Assembly: GCF_000316645.1 (NCBI RefSeq)
Contig: NC_019684.1
Coordinates: forward strand, 5,430,001 to 5,494,000
From: Nostoc sp. PCC 7524
GTDB taxonomy: Bacteria; Cyanobacteriota; Cyanobacteriia; Cyanobacteriales; Nostocaceae
Reading direction: 5' to 3'
DNA length: 64,000 nt
Below, in pieces: positions 44,641-55,652 of the stretch (position 1 is its first letter; every line of letters begins with the position of its first letter). The translations under genes were made by a program, and so were the position numbers. The notes under the pieces are model-generated. The model worked only from the letters and a program-made list of their open reading frames with translations, did no database searches and was not told the origin of the DNA.

Positions 44641-46197
44641 ATGACAATAAATCTTTTAAACGATCGCTATCAAGTTATCCGTACATTGGGGGCAGGTGGT
44701 TTTGGCGAAACCTATCTAGCAGAAGATACCTATATGCCCTCAAAGCGGCTGTGTGTGGTTAAACAGCTTAGACCAATCCAAAATAATCCGCAAATTTACC
44801 AGCTAGTACAAGAAAGATTTCAACGAGAAGCAGCAATATTGGAAGAATTGGGTGGTTCTACAGACCAAATTCCCACATTGTATGCTTATTTTTGTGCTGA
44901 TGAGCAATTCTATTTAGTACAGGAGTGGATTGAAGGCGACACACTGACAAAAAAAGTGCAGCAGCAAGGCTTATTGAGTGCTGATGTTGTGCAAGAACTT
45001 TTGGTTAACTTGTTACCCATTTTAGAGTACGTCCACTCCAAGCAAATTATTCACCGTGATATCAAACCCGACAATATCATTTTGCGTTATGGCGATGGCA
45101 AACCTGTATTGATTGATTTTGGTGCAGTGCGGGAATCAATGGGAACAGTAGTTAACTCTCAAGGCAATACTACCAGTTCAATTGTAATTGGCACACCTGG
45201 GTATATGCCGAGTGAACAAGCCGCAGGTAGAGCTGTTTATTCTAGTGATTTGTATAGTTTAGGTTTGACAGCAATTTATTTGCTGACGGGGATGCAGCCA
45301 CAACAATTAGACATAGACTCGCAAACGGGGGAAATTATCTGGCGTAATTATGTGAACAATATCAGCCCCTTCATCGCCAGTGTAATTGATCAAGCGATCG
45401 CCTACCATCCCCGCGATCGCTACCCCACTGCTAGAGCCATGCTTGATGCTTTGCAGAGTACAATCTACTCCATACCACCAACTCAAGCAGTAGTACCACC
45501 AACACAAGCAATACAAAAACCACAGTTGCAACCAGTCGTCACAACACCAACACCTACCAAAGTCCCCGTTAATACTCAGCTGCAAACTTCAGGTAGTAAG
45601 AACGCCATGATTATAGGTGGGTTGATTGCTGCTGGGTTAATTGGTGGTTCTGTAATTATTAGTCAGGTATTAACGAAATCTCCTCAACCCATAGCCAACC
45701 AAAAAACTGCATCTTCTATAGCAACTTCAAATATTAATTCTCCAATGGTTGAAACGCCTGCTGTGACAACACCACCAGTTGTAACAACTACATCTTCAGT
45801 TTCCAAAGTTGCTCAACCTCAGCCTTTACCCCCAAGACCATTAGATCATCGAGAAAATCGACCTCCAAGGATCAGAAAACCACTATACCCACCTCCAGAT
45901 TTGCCTACATCTACTAACAATTACTTTTGGCTTTCTGAACGAGCTGTCACCGATGCAGATTTACAAGGTAAAACCGGGTTTGAATTAGATATTATGCGAA
46001 ATACAATTTTCGCGCTTCACGGTCGCCGTTTTGAAAATCCTGGCATACAAGATTACTTTAATAATCAACCTTGGTATCAGCCTCAATATTCAGCCAAGGA
46101 TTTTCCTATAAAATTGCTTTCAAATCTAGAAATGCGAAATGCAGCATATATTGCTAGATATCAAGACATTTACAAGTTAAGACATTTTAAAAAATAA
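44641..46197 (+). CDS. Ser/Thr protein kinase with C-terminal YARHG domain
   Basis: Start at ATG 44641 (518 residues); the frame extends upstream only to a TTG. The Hanks-type kinase domain (about 8-270) has the Gly loop LGAGGFGETYLAED, the Lys in CVVKQL, IIHRDIKPDNIIL and IDFGAVRE, then GTPGYMPSEQA. A Pro/Thr/Gln-rich linker leads to one membrane helix (NAMIIGGLIAAGLIGGSVII) and a Pro-rich stretch. The C-terminus (NYFWLSERAVTDADLQGKTG, LHGRRFENPGIQDYFNNQPW) is a YARHG domain, likely outside the membrane, perhaps binding cell wall. A signalling receptor is inferred. Confidence 0.93.
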   Translation: MTINLLNDRYQVIRTLGAGGFGETYLAEDTYMPSKRLCVVKQLRPIQNNPQIYQLVQERFQREAAILEELGGSTDQIPTLYAYFCADEQFYLVQEWIEGDTLTKKVQQQGLLSADVVQELLVNLLPILEYVHSKQIIHRDIKPDNIILRYGDGKPVLIDFGAVRESMGTVVNSQGNTTSSIVIGTPGYMPSEQAAGRAVYSSDLYSLGLTAIYLLTGMQPQQLDIDSQTGEIIWRNYVNNISPFIASVIDQAIAYHPRDRYPTARAMLDALQSTIYSIPPTQAVVPPTQAIQKPQLQPVVTTPTPTKVPVNTQLQTSGSKNAMIIGGLIAAGLIGGSVIISQVLTKSPQPIANQKTASSIATSNINSPMVETPAVTTPPVVTTTSSVSKVAQPQPLPPRPLDHRENRPPRIRKPLYPPPDLPTSTNNYFWLSERAVTDADLQGKTGFELDIMRNTIFALHGRRFENPGIQDYFNNQPWYQPQYSAKDFPIKLLSNLEMRNAAYIARYQDIYKLRHFKK

Positions 46198-46237
46198 GTC
46201 TTTTTGTTTTTTGTTATTTTTGAATTTTGAATTGGTA

Positions 46238-47485
46238 TTAGCCCATATTATCCATAACATTTTTTGTTATGATTGTTTGCTGAATCGGCATGGTAATTAT
46301 AAATTTAGCACCCTCTCCGGGAGAGGACTTTACCTCTAAAGTACCTTGATGTTTTTCCACAATAATTTCGTGAGCGATCGCTAATCCTAAACCTGTACCT
46401 TTACCTATAGGTTTAGTTGTGAAGAATTGCTCAAACATCTTCTGCTGGGCTTCCTCAGATATACCTATACCATTGTCAGCAATTTCAATTAACACTGCTT
46501 TTTTGTCATCTAGAACTGTTGTATGAATCGAAATTGTTGGGATATCAGGTATTTGATGATTTAATATTGATTCTTCTATAGCATCAATAGCATTAGCTAA
46601 AAGATTCATAAACACTTGGTTAATTTGACCTGAGTAGCACTCTACTAAGGCTGATTTTTCATAATTTTTCACTATATTTATAGCTGGACGTTTTGGTGTA
46701 GCTTTCAGGCGATGACTCAAAATCATCAGTGTGCTATCAATGCCTTCATGAATGTCAAATAATTGAAATGTTGTATTATCTAACCGCGAGAACAGACGCA
46801 GCGATCGCACAATTTTTTCTACACGTTCTGTCCCTATAGCCATTGAAGATAACAGTCGGGGTAAATCTTGTTTAATAAAATCTAGGTCAATTTCATCAGA
46901 GTAAGCTTTAATCTCTGGAATTACCTGATTAGTATGATTTTCATATAAGGATAATAATTCTAATAAATGGGTTATATAGTTTTGAGCATGAATTAAATTA
47001 CCATAAATGAAATTGACAGGATTATTAATTTCATGTGCGATACCTGCAACTAATTGCCCTAGTGAAGACATCTTTTCTTCTTGCACTAACTTCATTTGGG
47101 TTTGTTGTAGTTCTAAATGTACATTGATTCTGGCTAATACTTCTTCAGTTTCAAAAGGTTTAGTAATATAGTCTACTGCTCCCAGTTTTAATCCTTTAAT
47201 TTTATTAACTGAATCAGAAAGAGCAGTCATAAAAATTACAGGTATATCCTTTGTCTTTGGATCTGCTTTCAGGCGATGGCAAGTTTCAAAACCGTCCATA
47301 CCCGGCATCATGACATCCAATAAGATCAAATTAGGTAATGATTCTTTGATTTTCTCTAAAGCACTTTGACCACTTTTAGCAACAGAAACTCGAAATCCAT
47401 AATGATTGAGAATTTCAAATAAAATTTTGATATTAGTTGGAATATCATCTACAATTAAAATAGATTTATTTATGAAGTTTCCCAT
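46238..47485 (-). CDS. Response regulator-histidine kinase hybrid
   Basis: 415 residues: an N-terminal receiver domain with phospho-acceptor Asp57 ([13 protein letters not shown]) and Lys109 (YITKPFE), a short coiled coil, then a HisKA-type dimerisation region with His151 ([15 protein letters not shown]) and HATPase domain ([41 protein letters not shown]). No sensor domain of its own, so it probably receives phosphate from another kinase, plausibly the one encoded 46 bases upstream. Confidence 0.93.
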   Translation of the reverse strand: MGNFINKSILIVDDIPTNIKILFEILNHYGFRVSVAKSGQSALEKIKESLPNLILLDVMMPGMDGFETCHRLKADPKTKDIPVIFMTALSDSVNKIKGLKLGAVDYITKPFETEEVLARINVHLELQQTQMKLVQEEKMSSLGQLVAGIAHEINNPVNFIYGNLIHAQNYITHLLELLSLYENHTNQVIPEIKAYSDEIDLDFIKQDLPRLLSSMAIGTERVEKIVRSLRLFSRLDNTTFQLFDIHEGIDSTLMILSHRLKATPKRPAINIVKNYEKSALVECYSGQINQVFMNLLANAIDAIEESILNHQIPDIPTISIHTTVLDDKKAVLIEIADNGIGISEEAQQKMFEQFFTTKPIGKGTGLGLAIAHEIIVEKHQGTLEVKSSPGEGAKFIITMPIQQTIITKNVMDNMG

Positions 47486-47531
47486 CTAATCATCCCGTGA
47501 AACATTGCTGTTTTATCTCCATGATTGCCAA

Positions 47532-49913
47532 CTAAATTTTAGAAAAATCACTATTTAAATAAGGTTGAATCATTTTCACAATTAATTCATCTTCAAAATC
47601 TTCCAGTAATTTATAAACTTGAGTAGTGAAGTTATGATATTTTTCATCTAATTGTTGAATGCGGTTGATTTCTTCTTGAATACCTACAACATAACCAGCT
47701 TTAGCAGCTTGATATAATTTAATTAATTCTGTAGCTGGAGGAAATATTAATTCCTCAGAATCTGGATAAAGTTGTGTAGAATATCCAATCATATTTTCTT
47801 TAACTATAGATAAATCTGATAGTATCTCAGTGTTGACTACTGGTATATCTAGGTCAAACCAAAACTTACTACCTTGACCATAGATACTTTCAACCTTAAT
47901 TTTACTACCCATCATTTCTATAATTTGGTGACTGATTGCCAGTCCTAAACCTGTACCTTCTGATTTATGTGAAGTATTTCCTACCTGCTCAAATGGCAAA
48001 AATATTTTTTCTAATTGCTCGGCTGTCATACCGATGCCTGTATCTGCAATTTGGAATCTAATTTTCCTGAGAGGTAACTCCTGATGCAAATTAGAATTGA
48101 CCATTGTGATATTATTTTCAATCATCTCCACAATGAAAGTAACTGTACCAGTTTCTGTAAACTTAACAGCATTACCTAAAAGGTTAATTAAGACTTGCCG
48201 TAGGCGTTTCTCGTCAGCATGAATAATATTTGGTAACTGATGATCGATATGGCAAGTAAAGCTGATTGCTTTTTGCTGTGCTTTAATACGGCAAGTATCA
48301 CAAACACCTGACAATAAATTTTTAAAGTCTAATTTTATAGGATATAGTTCTAGTTTTTTGGCTTCGATTTTAGCAATATCTAAAATATCATTAATTAAAG
48401 TCAAAAGATGAGAGCCACAATCGTAAATTATATTTAGTCCTTCTATTTGCTCAGAATTAGTGTTTGCATCTAGTTGGAGAATTTGAGCATAGCCAAGAAT
48501 GCCGTTCAATGGGGTGCGAAGTTCATGACTCATATTAGCCAAAAATTCACTTTTGGCGTGGTTAGCGGCATCGGCAGCTTCTTTTGCAGCTGTGATTTCT
48601 GCGGTTCTTTGGGCAACTCGGTTTTCTAATTCCTGATTTGTAGTTTCTAAGGTATAAAAAGATTCACGCAGTTGTCTGGCCATCTGATTAAAAGATTGAG
48701 CTAGAATACTCAATTCTTGAACATCAGAAATCATCACTTTTTGCTCAAGTTTACCAGAAGCGATCGCACTACTGGCTTGGGTTAACTGTAAAATAGGATG
48801 AACTATCCAACGGGAAGTGTATATGCCTAGTGTTGTAGCTAGAATCAGCGCCCCTACACATAACAAAATTGTCGTGCGAGTGTTGGCATGAATTTGTGCC
48901 ATAAACTCACTTTCAGGGACAACAACAATCACCAGCCAATCTAATCCCAATGGATCACGCCAAGAGTTTACCTGAGTAAAATGGCGTTCATTTCTTAGAG
49001 TTAATACGAATTGTTGCGGAGATTTAATATTTTGGAGTTGACCGAATTTTTTTGTTAAATATTGTGTTGTGCCATGAATTAAATAATTTTCACTTTTCAA
49101 TGCTGATAGTCGTTGTGCTTTACCATTAATTAACTTAAATGGTGATTCATGAGTTGAAGAAGCTACAATTAGTCCAGAAGGTTCTAGGATAAAGATTTCT
49201 CCGGTTTTACCAATTTTTAAATTTTCTAAAAAATTACTGATTTGTGTCAGAATCAAATCAACACTCATGACACCAATAAACTGATTATTGCTATTACTTA
49301 CAGGATAACTGGAAGATATTGATAGAACTTCTGGTTTATCTTCCCACTGATAAATCTGACTCCAAACAGGTTTACTAACTTTAACAGCATCTGTATACCA
49401 TGCTTCTACACGAGGATCATAATCTTTAACCGCTATGAATTGTTGACGATTAACTTGGCTATCGGTTTGATAAACATAAAGTTTACCCAAACCATTTTTT
49501 TGAGAAACTTCATTAATTAATAGCTTGCCATTATCTAAACGTTCAACTCCTATAAATTCACCTTGAGGATTAGCAAAACTAATATAGCCAACATTAAATA
49601 CTTGCATTTGCTGGGCAAAATAACGCCCTGTGGTTTGAAAATCTTTGAGATTCAGCATTCCTTGCTCGACAGCATCTAAATTAATTTGATTAATCTGATG
49701 AGGGGTTTCTAAATAGCTATCTAGGTGCTGATCAACAAGCAGATTCACTTGATTGATTAGCTGATGAGCAAGTTCATTAACAGCCTTCTGCCCATTTCTA
49801 AACGACAGATAACCCACAAGTCCCACAGTAGCGAAAATTTGAATGACAAAAGGGACAATTAAAATGAAGCGTAAGGGTAACTTTTGAGAAAGTTGAACAT
49901 CACAATGCGTCAT
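47532..49913 (-). CDS. Membrane sensor histidine kinase (dCache-HAMP-HisKA)
   Basis: 793 residues. One membrane helix ([20 protein letters not shown]) and another at about 347-366 bound an extracytoplasmic double-Cache sensor ([35 protein letters not shown]). A HAMP domain (about 367-420), coiled coil, HisKA with His463 ([19 protein letters not shown]) and HATPase ([39 protein letters not shown]) follow. The last 100 residues are helical without a receiver. Likely acts with the downstream hybrid protein. The ligand is unknown. Confidence 0.94.
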   Translation of the reverse strand: MTHCDVQLSQKLPLRFILIVPFVIQIFATVGLVGYLSFRNGQKAVNELAHQLINQVNLLVDQHLDSYLETPHQINQINLDAVEQGMLNLKDFQTTGRYFAQQMQVFNVGYISFANPQGEFIGVERLDNGKLLINEVSQKNGLGKLYVYQTDSQVNRQQFIAVKDYDPRVEAWYTDAVKVSKPVWSQIYQWEDKPEVLSISSSYPVSNSNNQFIGVMSVDLILTQISNFLENLKIGKTGEIFILEPSGLIVASSTHESPFKLINGKAQRLSALKSENYLIHGTTQYLTKKFGQLQNIKSPQQFVLTLRNERHFTQVNSWRDPLGLDWLVIVVVPESEFMAQIHANTRTTILLCVGALILATTLGIYTSRWIVHPILQLTQASSAIASGKLEQKVMISDVQELSILAQSFNQMARQLRESFYTLETTNQELENRVAQRTAEITAAKEAADAANHAKSEFLANMSHELRTPLNGILGYAQILQLDANTNSEQIEGLNIIYDCGSHLLTLINDILDIAKIEAKKLELYPIKLDFKNLLSGVCDTCRIKAQQKAISFTCHIDHQLPNIIHADEKRLRQVLINLLGNAVKFTETGTVTFIVEMIENNITMVNSNLHQELPLRKIRFQIADTGIGMTAEQLEKIFLPFEQVGNTSHKSEGTGLGLAISHQIIEMMGSKIKVESIYGQGSKFWFDLDIPVVNTEILSDLSIVKENMIGYSTQLYPDSEELIFPPATELIKLYQAAKAGYVVGIQEEINRIQQLDEKYHNFTTQVYKLLEDFEDELIVKMIQPYLNSDFSKI

Positions 49914-50283
49914 TGTTTTCAGTGATCAGATCCGCACAAAGCAGAGTGTAAATTTCTGGCATTATTTTGCCCATTATCCCAGCCGGAATATCATGAGTGC
50001 ATTGAAAGACGCGATCGCTCCATTAGTGTCATTAGCAGTTTGTGATTGATAATTGCTGCTTATTCAATTGATATTGACCTTGTACAACGATTACTGAAGA
50101 TCGATTGTTGCATTTGTATTACTCTATAGAACAAAAATTTTACATATATACAGCTACAGCAGTTGTCATGACAACATACCGCAACTACTAGATAAGTATC
50201 AACGCGATCGCTTTCTCCTCACACCGCTCCACTACAATATAGATAGACATTGTTGCGAATTGTATAGTTAGGGATTAGCTGTC
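49914..50283. other. Divergent gap between kinase and ABC exporter genes
   Basis: 370 bases without a gene. Two HIP1 sites, otherwise AT-rich; a TATAGT at 50262 could be a -10 for the ABC operon, not strongly supported. Confidence 0.4.
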
Positions 50284-51303
50284 ATGGCTCCCGCCGTTTT
50301 AATTCAAAATCTGCAAAAACGCTACGGCACAGTGGAAGCCGTCAAAGATGTTTCCTTCCAGGTGGAGTCAGGAGAAATCTTTGGTTTACTCGGCCCCAAC
50401 GGTGCTGGCAAAACCACCACTCTGCGTGCTTTGTGTACCCTCACAACTCCAGATGCTGGCAAAATCGAGGTATCTGGGATTTCTGTGTTGGATAATCCCA
50501 GATTGGCAAGACAACGGTTAGGCTATGTAGCTCAAGAAGTTGCCCTAGATAAAGTGCTGACAGGCAGAGAACTGCTGCAATTGCAAGCGGCGCTTTATCA
50601 TCTTCCAGGCGCAGTAGCCAAACAGCGAATTGAGAAAGTTTTAGACTTACTCGGTTTACAAGAATACGCCGATAAAAAAACAGGAACTTACTCTGGTGGT
50701 TTACGCAAGCGCCTAGATTTGGCGGCTGGGTTACTTCATGCACCAGATGTTTTGGTTCTAGATGAGCCGACAGTCGGATTGGACATAGAAAGCCGATTTG
50801 TAGTTTGGGACTTCCTCCGGAAATTGCGAGCTGCTGGCACAACGGTTGTGATTACCAGTCATTATTTAGAAGAGATTGACGCATTAGCCGATCGCGTAGC
50901 GATTATTGACCGTGGTGTAGTAATTGCCAATGGTACACCCTCACAGTTAAAAGACAAAGTAGGGGGCGATCGCATCACCTTACGCATCCGCGAATTTTCC
51001 CCTACAGAAGAAGCAGAACAAGCCAAAACCCTCCTGCAAGGATTGCCCTTTGTCCAAGAAATCATCATCAACACGGCTCAAGGCAATTCCCTTAACTTGG
51101 TAGTCAAACCCCAAAATGATGCTTTAGTCACCATTCAGCAATCCCTCAACAATGCAGGTTTACCGATTTTTGGCATTGCTCAATCCCGTCCTAGCCTCGA
51201 TGATGTCTATCTTGCAGCTACCGGACGCACCCTCCTGGATGCGGAACTAGCAGCAGTTGCCAATCGCGATCCGAAAGCCGAGAAAAAGCAGAACATGAGA
51301 TAG
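50284..51303 (+). CDS. ABC exporter ATP-binding protein, DrrA-type
   Basis: 339 residues: Walker A GLLGPNGAGKTTT, Q-loop YVAQEVALDKVLTG, signature TYSGGLRKRLDLAAGL, Walker B VLVLDEPTVGLD and the H-loop His in VVITSHYLEEID. The C-terminal domain is of the DrrA-like extension type. Forms a transporter with the ABC-2 permease encoded 109 bases downstream. Substrate (lipid, polysaccharide or drug) is not readable. Confidence 0.95.
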   Translation: MAPAVLIQNLQKRYGTVEAVKDVSFQVESGEIFGLLGPNGAGKTTTLRALCTLTTPDAGKIEVSGISVLDNPRLARQRLGYVAQEVALDKVLTGRELLQLQAALYHLPGAVAKQRIEKVLDLLGLQEYADKKTGTYSGGLRKRLDLAAGLLHAPDVLVLDEPTVGLDIESRFVVWDFLRKLRAAGTTVVITSHYLEEIDALADRVAIIDRGVVIANGTPSQLKDKVGGDRITLRIREFSPTEEAEQAKTLLQGLPFVQEIIINTAQGNSLNLVVKPQNDALVTIQQSLNNAGLPIFGIAQSRPSLDDVYLAATGRTLLDAELAAVANRDPKAEKKQNMR

Positions 51304-51402
51304 CAGGGGGGCAGGGGAGCAGGGGGCAGAGGAGAGCAACTTTTACCCAATCCCCAGTCCCCAGTCCCCAGTCCCCAATCCCCAATCCCTATTCCCTACT
51401 CC
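51304..51402. repeat. STRR arrays between the ABC genes
   Basis: A GGGGCAG-type stretch (51304-51330) and a CCCAGTC/CCCAATC array (51346-51402) fill the gap between the ATPase and permease genes. Confidence 0.85.
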
Positions 51403-51412
51403 CAAAATCACT

Positions 51413-52300
51413 ATGAGTGTAACCCCTAAATCTGATATCAATTGGCAGCAAATCACAGCACCTCAAGACTACTCACCTGCTACACCTAATTTTTTCGGTG
51501 AATTAGTCCAAGAGACGCTGGCTTTAACTCGTCGTTTATTTATTCAGTTGCAACGCCGTCCTTCTACTTTATTGGCTGGGATTATTCAGCCTGTCATGTG
51601 GTTGGTATTGTTTGGCGCGTTGTTCCAGAATGCCCCCAAAGGGTTATTTGGTACTACGACAAATTACGGACAATTTCTAGCAGCAGGTGTGATAGTATTT
51701 ACGGCTTTTGCTGGTGCTTTAAATGCTGGTTTACCTGTGATGTTTGACCGTGAGTTCGGCTTTTTGAACCGTTTGTTAGTTGCTCCCCTGGCTTCACGGT
51801 TTTCCATTGTCTTTGCTTCCGCCATCTTTATTGTTAGCCAAAGCTTACTGCAAGCAGCCGTAATTGTCGGTGCAGCAGCATTTCTCGGTGCTGGGCTACC
51901 CGATGTAGCTGGTTTGGGTGCGATCGCTCTCATCGTCTTCTTGCTAGCTTTGGGTGTAACAGCGATTTCTCTAGGTTTGGCTTTTGCCCTACCCGGACAC
52001 ATTGAATTAATTGCTGTCATTTTTGTGACTAACTTACCATTACTATTTGCCAGCACTGCTTTAGCGCCTTTATCCTTCATGCCTAAGTGGTTGCAAGTCG
52101 TCGCTACCCTCAATCCTTTAAGCTACGCCATTGAACCAATTCGCTATCTCTACACTCATAATGAGTGGAATCTCACCAATGTGGTGATGCAAGCTCCTTG
52201 GGGCGATGTTACCTTTGGTAGTGCATTATTAATCCTGTTCGGTTTTGCGCTAGTTGCTTTATTGAGTATCCAGCCCCAACTACGCCGAACTCTTGCTTAA
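51413..52300 (+). CDS. ABC-2 type transporter permease, DrrB-type
   Basis: 295 residues with about six membrane helices, for example FLAAGVIVFTAFAGALNAGL, IVFASAIFIVSQSLLQAAVI and SALLILFGFALVALLSI. The motif LNPLSYAIEPIRYLY near the C-terminus is typical of ABC-2 permeases. Partner of the preceding ATPase. Confidence 0.94.
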   Translation: MSVTPKSDINWQQITAPQDYSPATPNFFGELVQETLALTRRLFIQLQRRPSTLLAGIIQPVMWLVLFGALFQNAPKGLFGTTTNYGQFLAAGVIVFTAFAGALNAGLPVMFDREFGFLNRLLVAPLASRFSIVFASAIFIVSQSLLQAAVIVGAAAFLGAGLPDVAGLGAIALIVFLLALGVTAISLGLAFALPGHIELIAVIFVTNLPLLFASTALAPLSFMPKWLQVVATLNPLSYAIEPIRYLYTHNEWNLTNVVMQAPWGDVTFGSALLILFGFALVALLSIQPQLRRTLA

Positions 52301-52344
52301 GATAAAAGCAGGATGGTGTTAGAGGAATTTAAGGGTAAAAACCC

Positions 52345-52728
52345 ATGCAAAAATCATTTTTAGCAGTTACAAGACTTTTAGTAGCCAGCATTGCCACCAT
52401 TGGCATTACTTCCTTGTTCACAGTGCAACCTAGCTTGGCTCAACTAGGCACAGTCGATGCAGGTGGCAATAATGCAGACCAACAAAATAATTTAGACTTT
52501 AACTCTGGCAATTTCAATATGTTTGACCTGATTCATCGGGCAACCTTCGGCACTGGCTCATGGGATGCTAATCGCCAAAGTGATCAAATTGATGAAGCAG
52601 CAAAAGCATTTAGAGAAAGACAAAACCGAGCCAGAACCAACAATCAACAACAGGGGCAAACTCTACCATTGCCTATCATTATCACCCCTAGCTCAACGCA
52701 ACCAGCCGTCACATCTCCATCCCCATAA
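52345..52728 (+). CDS. Secreted protein of unknown function
   Basis: 127 residues: a signal peptide with hydrophobic core and cleavage near PSLAQLG (about residue 34), then an Asn/Asp-rich part (NNADQQNNLDFNSGNFNMFD), a helix-rich charged segment (QIDEAAKAFRERQNRARTNN) and a Thr/Pro/Ser-rich tail. No known domain seen. It lies 44 bases after the ABC permease, so it may share its transcript. Confidence 0.75.
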   Translation: MQKSFLAVTRLLVASIATIGITSLFTVQPSLAQLGTVDAGGNNADQQNNLDFNSGNFNMFDLIHRATFGTGSWDANRQSDQIDEAAKAFRERQNRARTNNQQQGQTLPLPIIITPSSTQPAVTSPSP

Positions 52729-52780
52729 TGAGTAATGAGTAACGAGTAAGGGACTTCCAGTTAAAAAATTATTCAATATG

Positions 52781-52843
52781 TAGGGTGCGTCAGCTAGAGA
52801 AATCCTTGAATTACAAGGAATTTATTCATACTGACGCACCCTA
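52781..52843. repeat. 63-bp palindromic repeat between convergent genes
   Basis: TAGGGTGCGTCAG (52781-52793) and CTGACGCACCCTA (52831-52843) are perfect 13-bp inverted ends; inside, TCCTTG/CAAGGA forms a second stem. It may act as a bidirectional terminator and resembles a dispersed MITE-like unit. Confidence 0.75.
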
Positions 52844-52871
52844 CTAGCTAATCAGCACTCAGTAGCACTAA

Positions 52872-53312
52872 CTAATTCAATCCCAGAGCCGCTAAAACAT
52901 CGCTAGCATGGGTAGTTGTATTTACACTGGCATCAACATGAGTGATTTTGCCATCAGGGCTAATGACGTAGGTGACACGCTTGGCATAGCCGCCACCATC
53001 AACATCGTAAGCTTTGATGAGAGTTTGGTTGGTGTCAGCCAATAGAGGAAAATTCAGATTATATTTTTGAGTGAAAGCCTGATGAGAGGCTTCATCATCA
53101 GCACTGACTCCCAGTACCACTACATCTTTATTTTGATAATCTGATTTGGCATCCCGGAAGCTACAAGCTTGCTTAGTGCAACCTGGGGTGTCATCTTTCG
53201 GGTAGAAATATAAAACAACAGTCTTTCCAGCAAAATCAGATAACGAAACGGTGTTACCGTTAGTATCTTTGACGGTAAATGCAGGTGCATCTGTACCAAC
53301 CGCTAGAGGCAT
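52872..53312 (-). CDS. bcp: Peroxiredoxin Q / bacterioferritin comigratory protein
   Basis: Thiol peroxidase reducing hydrogen peroxide and organic peroxides. 146 residues with YPKDDTPGCTKQACSFRD: Cys45 is peroxidatic and Cys50 the resolving Cys of the BCP class. The Arg in KRVTYVISPDGKI is also conserved. No signal peptide, so cytoplasmic, reduced by thioredoxin by analogy. Confidence 0.96.
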   Translation of the reverse strand: MPLAVGTDAPAFTVKDTNGNTVSLSDFAGKTVVLYFYPKDDTPGCTKQACSFRDAKSDYQNKDVVVLGVSADDEASHQAFTQKYNLNFPLLADTNQTLIKAYDVDGGGYAKRVTYVISPDGKITHVDASVNTTTHASDVLAALGLN

Positions 53313-53445
53313 AATGAACCTTTCCTGTTTCAGATTTTTGATGACTCTGAAATTTTACAATAATTTACAATATTTTCATGACTTACTGAAAAAACTCAAG
53401 CTAGGGATATAGAAGCTAGAGAGGAGAGATAAAAGATAACTCTTT

Positions 53446-53483
53446 CCCAATCCCCAATCCCCAATCCCCAATCCCCAATCCCT
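53446..53483. repeat. STRR array, five CCCAATC copies
   Basis: Heptamers end 8 bases before the ATG at 53491, so they occupy the immediate leader of that gene. Confidence 0.9.
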
Positions 53484-53490
53484 CAAAACT

Positions 53491-53895
53491 ATGTCTGTTA
53501 TTGATTCCCAAAATCCCAAAATCCTTTCCTATCCCCCTAGCAGTGTAACGAGAGCAGAGCGATCGCTCATTTGTTCGCCGTTCCAGATAGGATTATTTGT
53601 CACCATGCGTCAGCAAAGTGTGTCTTTAGGTGCGATCGCCTCGGAAAATGGTGTTAAAAATGGTTACACCAAAAATCCGCTCTCAGAATTGGTTTGTGAT
53701 AACGCATTGGGTTGGTTAATCCAAGTAGGTTTATTACGGCGCGAAGTTGATGGACAGGGAATTACAGATAGCTTTCGTCTCACGCCCCTAGGGCATCAAC
53801 TGATGGAAAAATATCAAGGTCAAAACTTGCCTACTCCCTCATGGCGCGATCGCTTCTACAATGCTGTGATTCGTTGGTTGCGACTGCCCTTTTAG
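53491..53895 (+). CDS. Npun_F0494-like small cyanobacterial protein
   Basis: 134 residues with a winged-helix-like pattern: FQIGLFVTMRQQSVSLGAIA, ALGWLIQVGLLRREVDGQGI, DSFRLTPLGHQLMEKY, and a basic C-terminus (RDRFYNAVIRWLRLPF). It resembles the Npun_F0494 family named from cyanobacterial genomes (from memory). DNA binding is possible, not shown. Its leader is an STRR array, leaving no usual Shine-Dalgarno. Confidence 0.65.
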   Translation: MSVIDSQNPKILSYPPSSVTRAERSLICSPFQIGLFVTMRQQSVSLGAIASENGVKNGYTKNPLSELVCDNALGWLIQVGLLRREVDGQGITDSFRLTPLGHQLMEKYQGQNLPTPSWRDRFYNAVIRWLRLPF

Positions 53896-54162
53896 CTTGA
53901 ACCACTCAAAAGTTAGGATGAGGTATTTCCAGGGAACAATATATACGGAGAAACATCAACCCATTTATCAATTCTTTACCATTTTCATCTCTAGAAATTG
54001 GGTGAGATTGTTAAGCTGGGTTGCATCTTTTCATCAACTTGAGGCAGAATGTCTGCCCACAGATTACGATGGTAGCTGCCCGATTTTGTGACTCTGAGCT
54101 AATGAGTTGCTATATTATCCCCCAAATATCCCACCTCTATATTTAAATAACTCACAGTGGCT

Positions 54163-55635
54163 ATGAAATCTATTATGGTAGTGGGGACAACCTCCCACGC
54201 AGGGAAATCACTGATAACAACAGCTATTTGTCGGATTTTGTCACGGCGTGGTTGGCGAGTGGCTCCCTTTAAAGGACAAAATATGGCTTTAAATGCCTAT
54301 GTCACAGCCAATGGGGGAGAAATCGGCTACGCGCAAGCAGTCCAAGCTTGGGCGGCTGGGGTAATACCTTGGGTAGAAATGAATCCCATTTTACTCAAAC
54401 CCCAAGGAGATATGACTTCTCAGGTAATCATGCGAGGGAGATATGTCGGTAAAACCAATGCAGCCGACTACTATGAGCAATATTTTGACATAGGTTGGCG
54501 AGCCATTGAGGAATCCCTACAGCACTTAGGTACAGAATTTGATTTGATAGTTTGTGAAGGTGCTGGGAGTCCGGCAGAAATTAACCTCAAGCACCGTGAT
54601 TTGACTAATATGCGGATAGCGAAATATTTAAATGCTCCCACCATATTAGTAGTTGATATTGATCGTGGTGGTGCTTTTGCCCATGTCGTTGGTACTTTGG
54701 AATTATTAGAGCCAGACGAACGACAATTAATTAAAGGTGTAGTAATTAACAAGTTTCGGGGACAGCGATCGCTCTTAGAATCAGGAATTAAATGGTTAGA
54801 AGAACGCACAAAAATTCCTGTAATTGGCGTTATCCCTTACCTAGAAGAAATTTTTCCCGCAGAAGATTCCTTAGATTTATGGGATCGTAAATCATCTAAA
54901 ACTCAGACCGATGTAAATATTAGTGTAATTCGCTTACCAAGAATTGCTAACTTTACCGACTTTGATCCCCTGGAAGCAGAACCAACAGTATCCGTAAAAT
55001 ATCTGAGTCCCAAACAAGATTTAGGACATCCAGATGCAGTAATTCTACCAGGGACAAAAACCACAATTGCCGACTTAATCCTGCTGCAAAAAAGCGGTAT
55101 GGCAGAAGCCATTCAACACTACGCTGCTTCTGGTGGTACAGTATTAGGCATTTGTGGTGGCTACCAAATGTTAGGACAAATTATTGCCGATCCAGAAGGA
55201 ATAGAAGGACAAGCAGGTAGATATCAAGGCTTAAATTTGTTACCAATTAAAACCGTCATTACAGGTCAAAAAATTGCCCGTCAACGCCAAGTTAGCTCCA
55301 ATTTCCCCCAAATGGGCTTACCAGTCACCGGATTTGAAATTCATCAGGGGCGATCGCGTGTAGAGCTACAAGGAGATAATCAAGCCTATCAACCTCTCTT
55401 TGATGATGCTAACTTAGGGTTAGTGGATAGTTGTCAATCCGTTTGGGGTACATATCTCCACGGACTGTTTGATAATGGCCCTTGGCGACGCGCCTGGCTA
55501 AATCGGCTACGTCAACAACGCGGTTTAAAATCCTTACCTACAGGCGTTGCTAACTACCGAGATCAACGGGAGCAAATGTTAGACAATCTCGCCACTGAAA
55601 TTGAAAATCATTTAGATTTAACACCTTTTTTATAG
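54163..55635 (+). CDS. cobQ: Cobyric acid synthase
   Basis: Amidates adenosylcobyrinic acid a,c-diamide four times, with glutamine as donor. 490 residues from ATG 54163 (an in-frame GTG lies 6 bases earlier). The N-terminal dethiobiotin-synthetase-like ATPase has GTTSHAGKS and FKGQNMALNAYVT; the C-terminal glutaminase has the nucleophile Cys in LGICGGYQMLG and His in VWGTYLHGLFDN. The only cobalamin gene in the window; no cobalamin riboswitch is seen upstream. Confidence 0.97.
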   Translation: MKSIMVVGTTSHAGKSLITTAICRILSRRGWRVAPFKGQNMALNAYVTANGGEIGYAQAVQAWAAGVIPWVEMNPILLKPQGDMTSQVIMRGRYVGKTNAADYYEQYFDIGWRAIEESLQHLGTEFDLIVCEGAGSPAEINLKHRDLTNMRIAKYLNAPTILVVDIDRGGAFAHVVGTLELLEPDERQLIKGVVINKFRGQRSLLESGIKWLEERTKIPVIGVIPYLEEIFPAEDSLDLWDRKSSKTQTDVNISVIRLPRIANFTDFDPLEAEPTVSVKYLSPKQDLGHPDAVILPGTKTTIADLILLQKSGMAEAIQHYAASGGTVLGICGGYQMLGQIIADPEGIEGQAGRYQGLNLLPIKTVITGQKIARQRQVSSNFPQMGLPVTGFEIHQGRSRVELQGDNQAYQPLFDDANLGLVDSCQSVWGTYLHGLFDNGPWRRAWLNRLRQQRGLKSLPTGVANYRDQREQMLDNLATEIENHLDLTPFL

Positions 55636-55652
55636 TGTTTAGGCTGTATCCC

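Noticed and set aside
53897..54091. 64-codon frame between 53895 and cobQ
   Set aside because: Starts with TTG right after the previous stop, no ribosome site, no recognisable motif.
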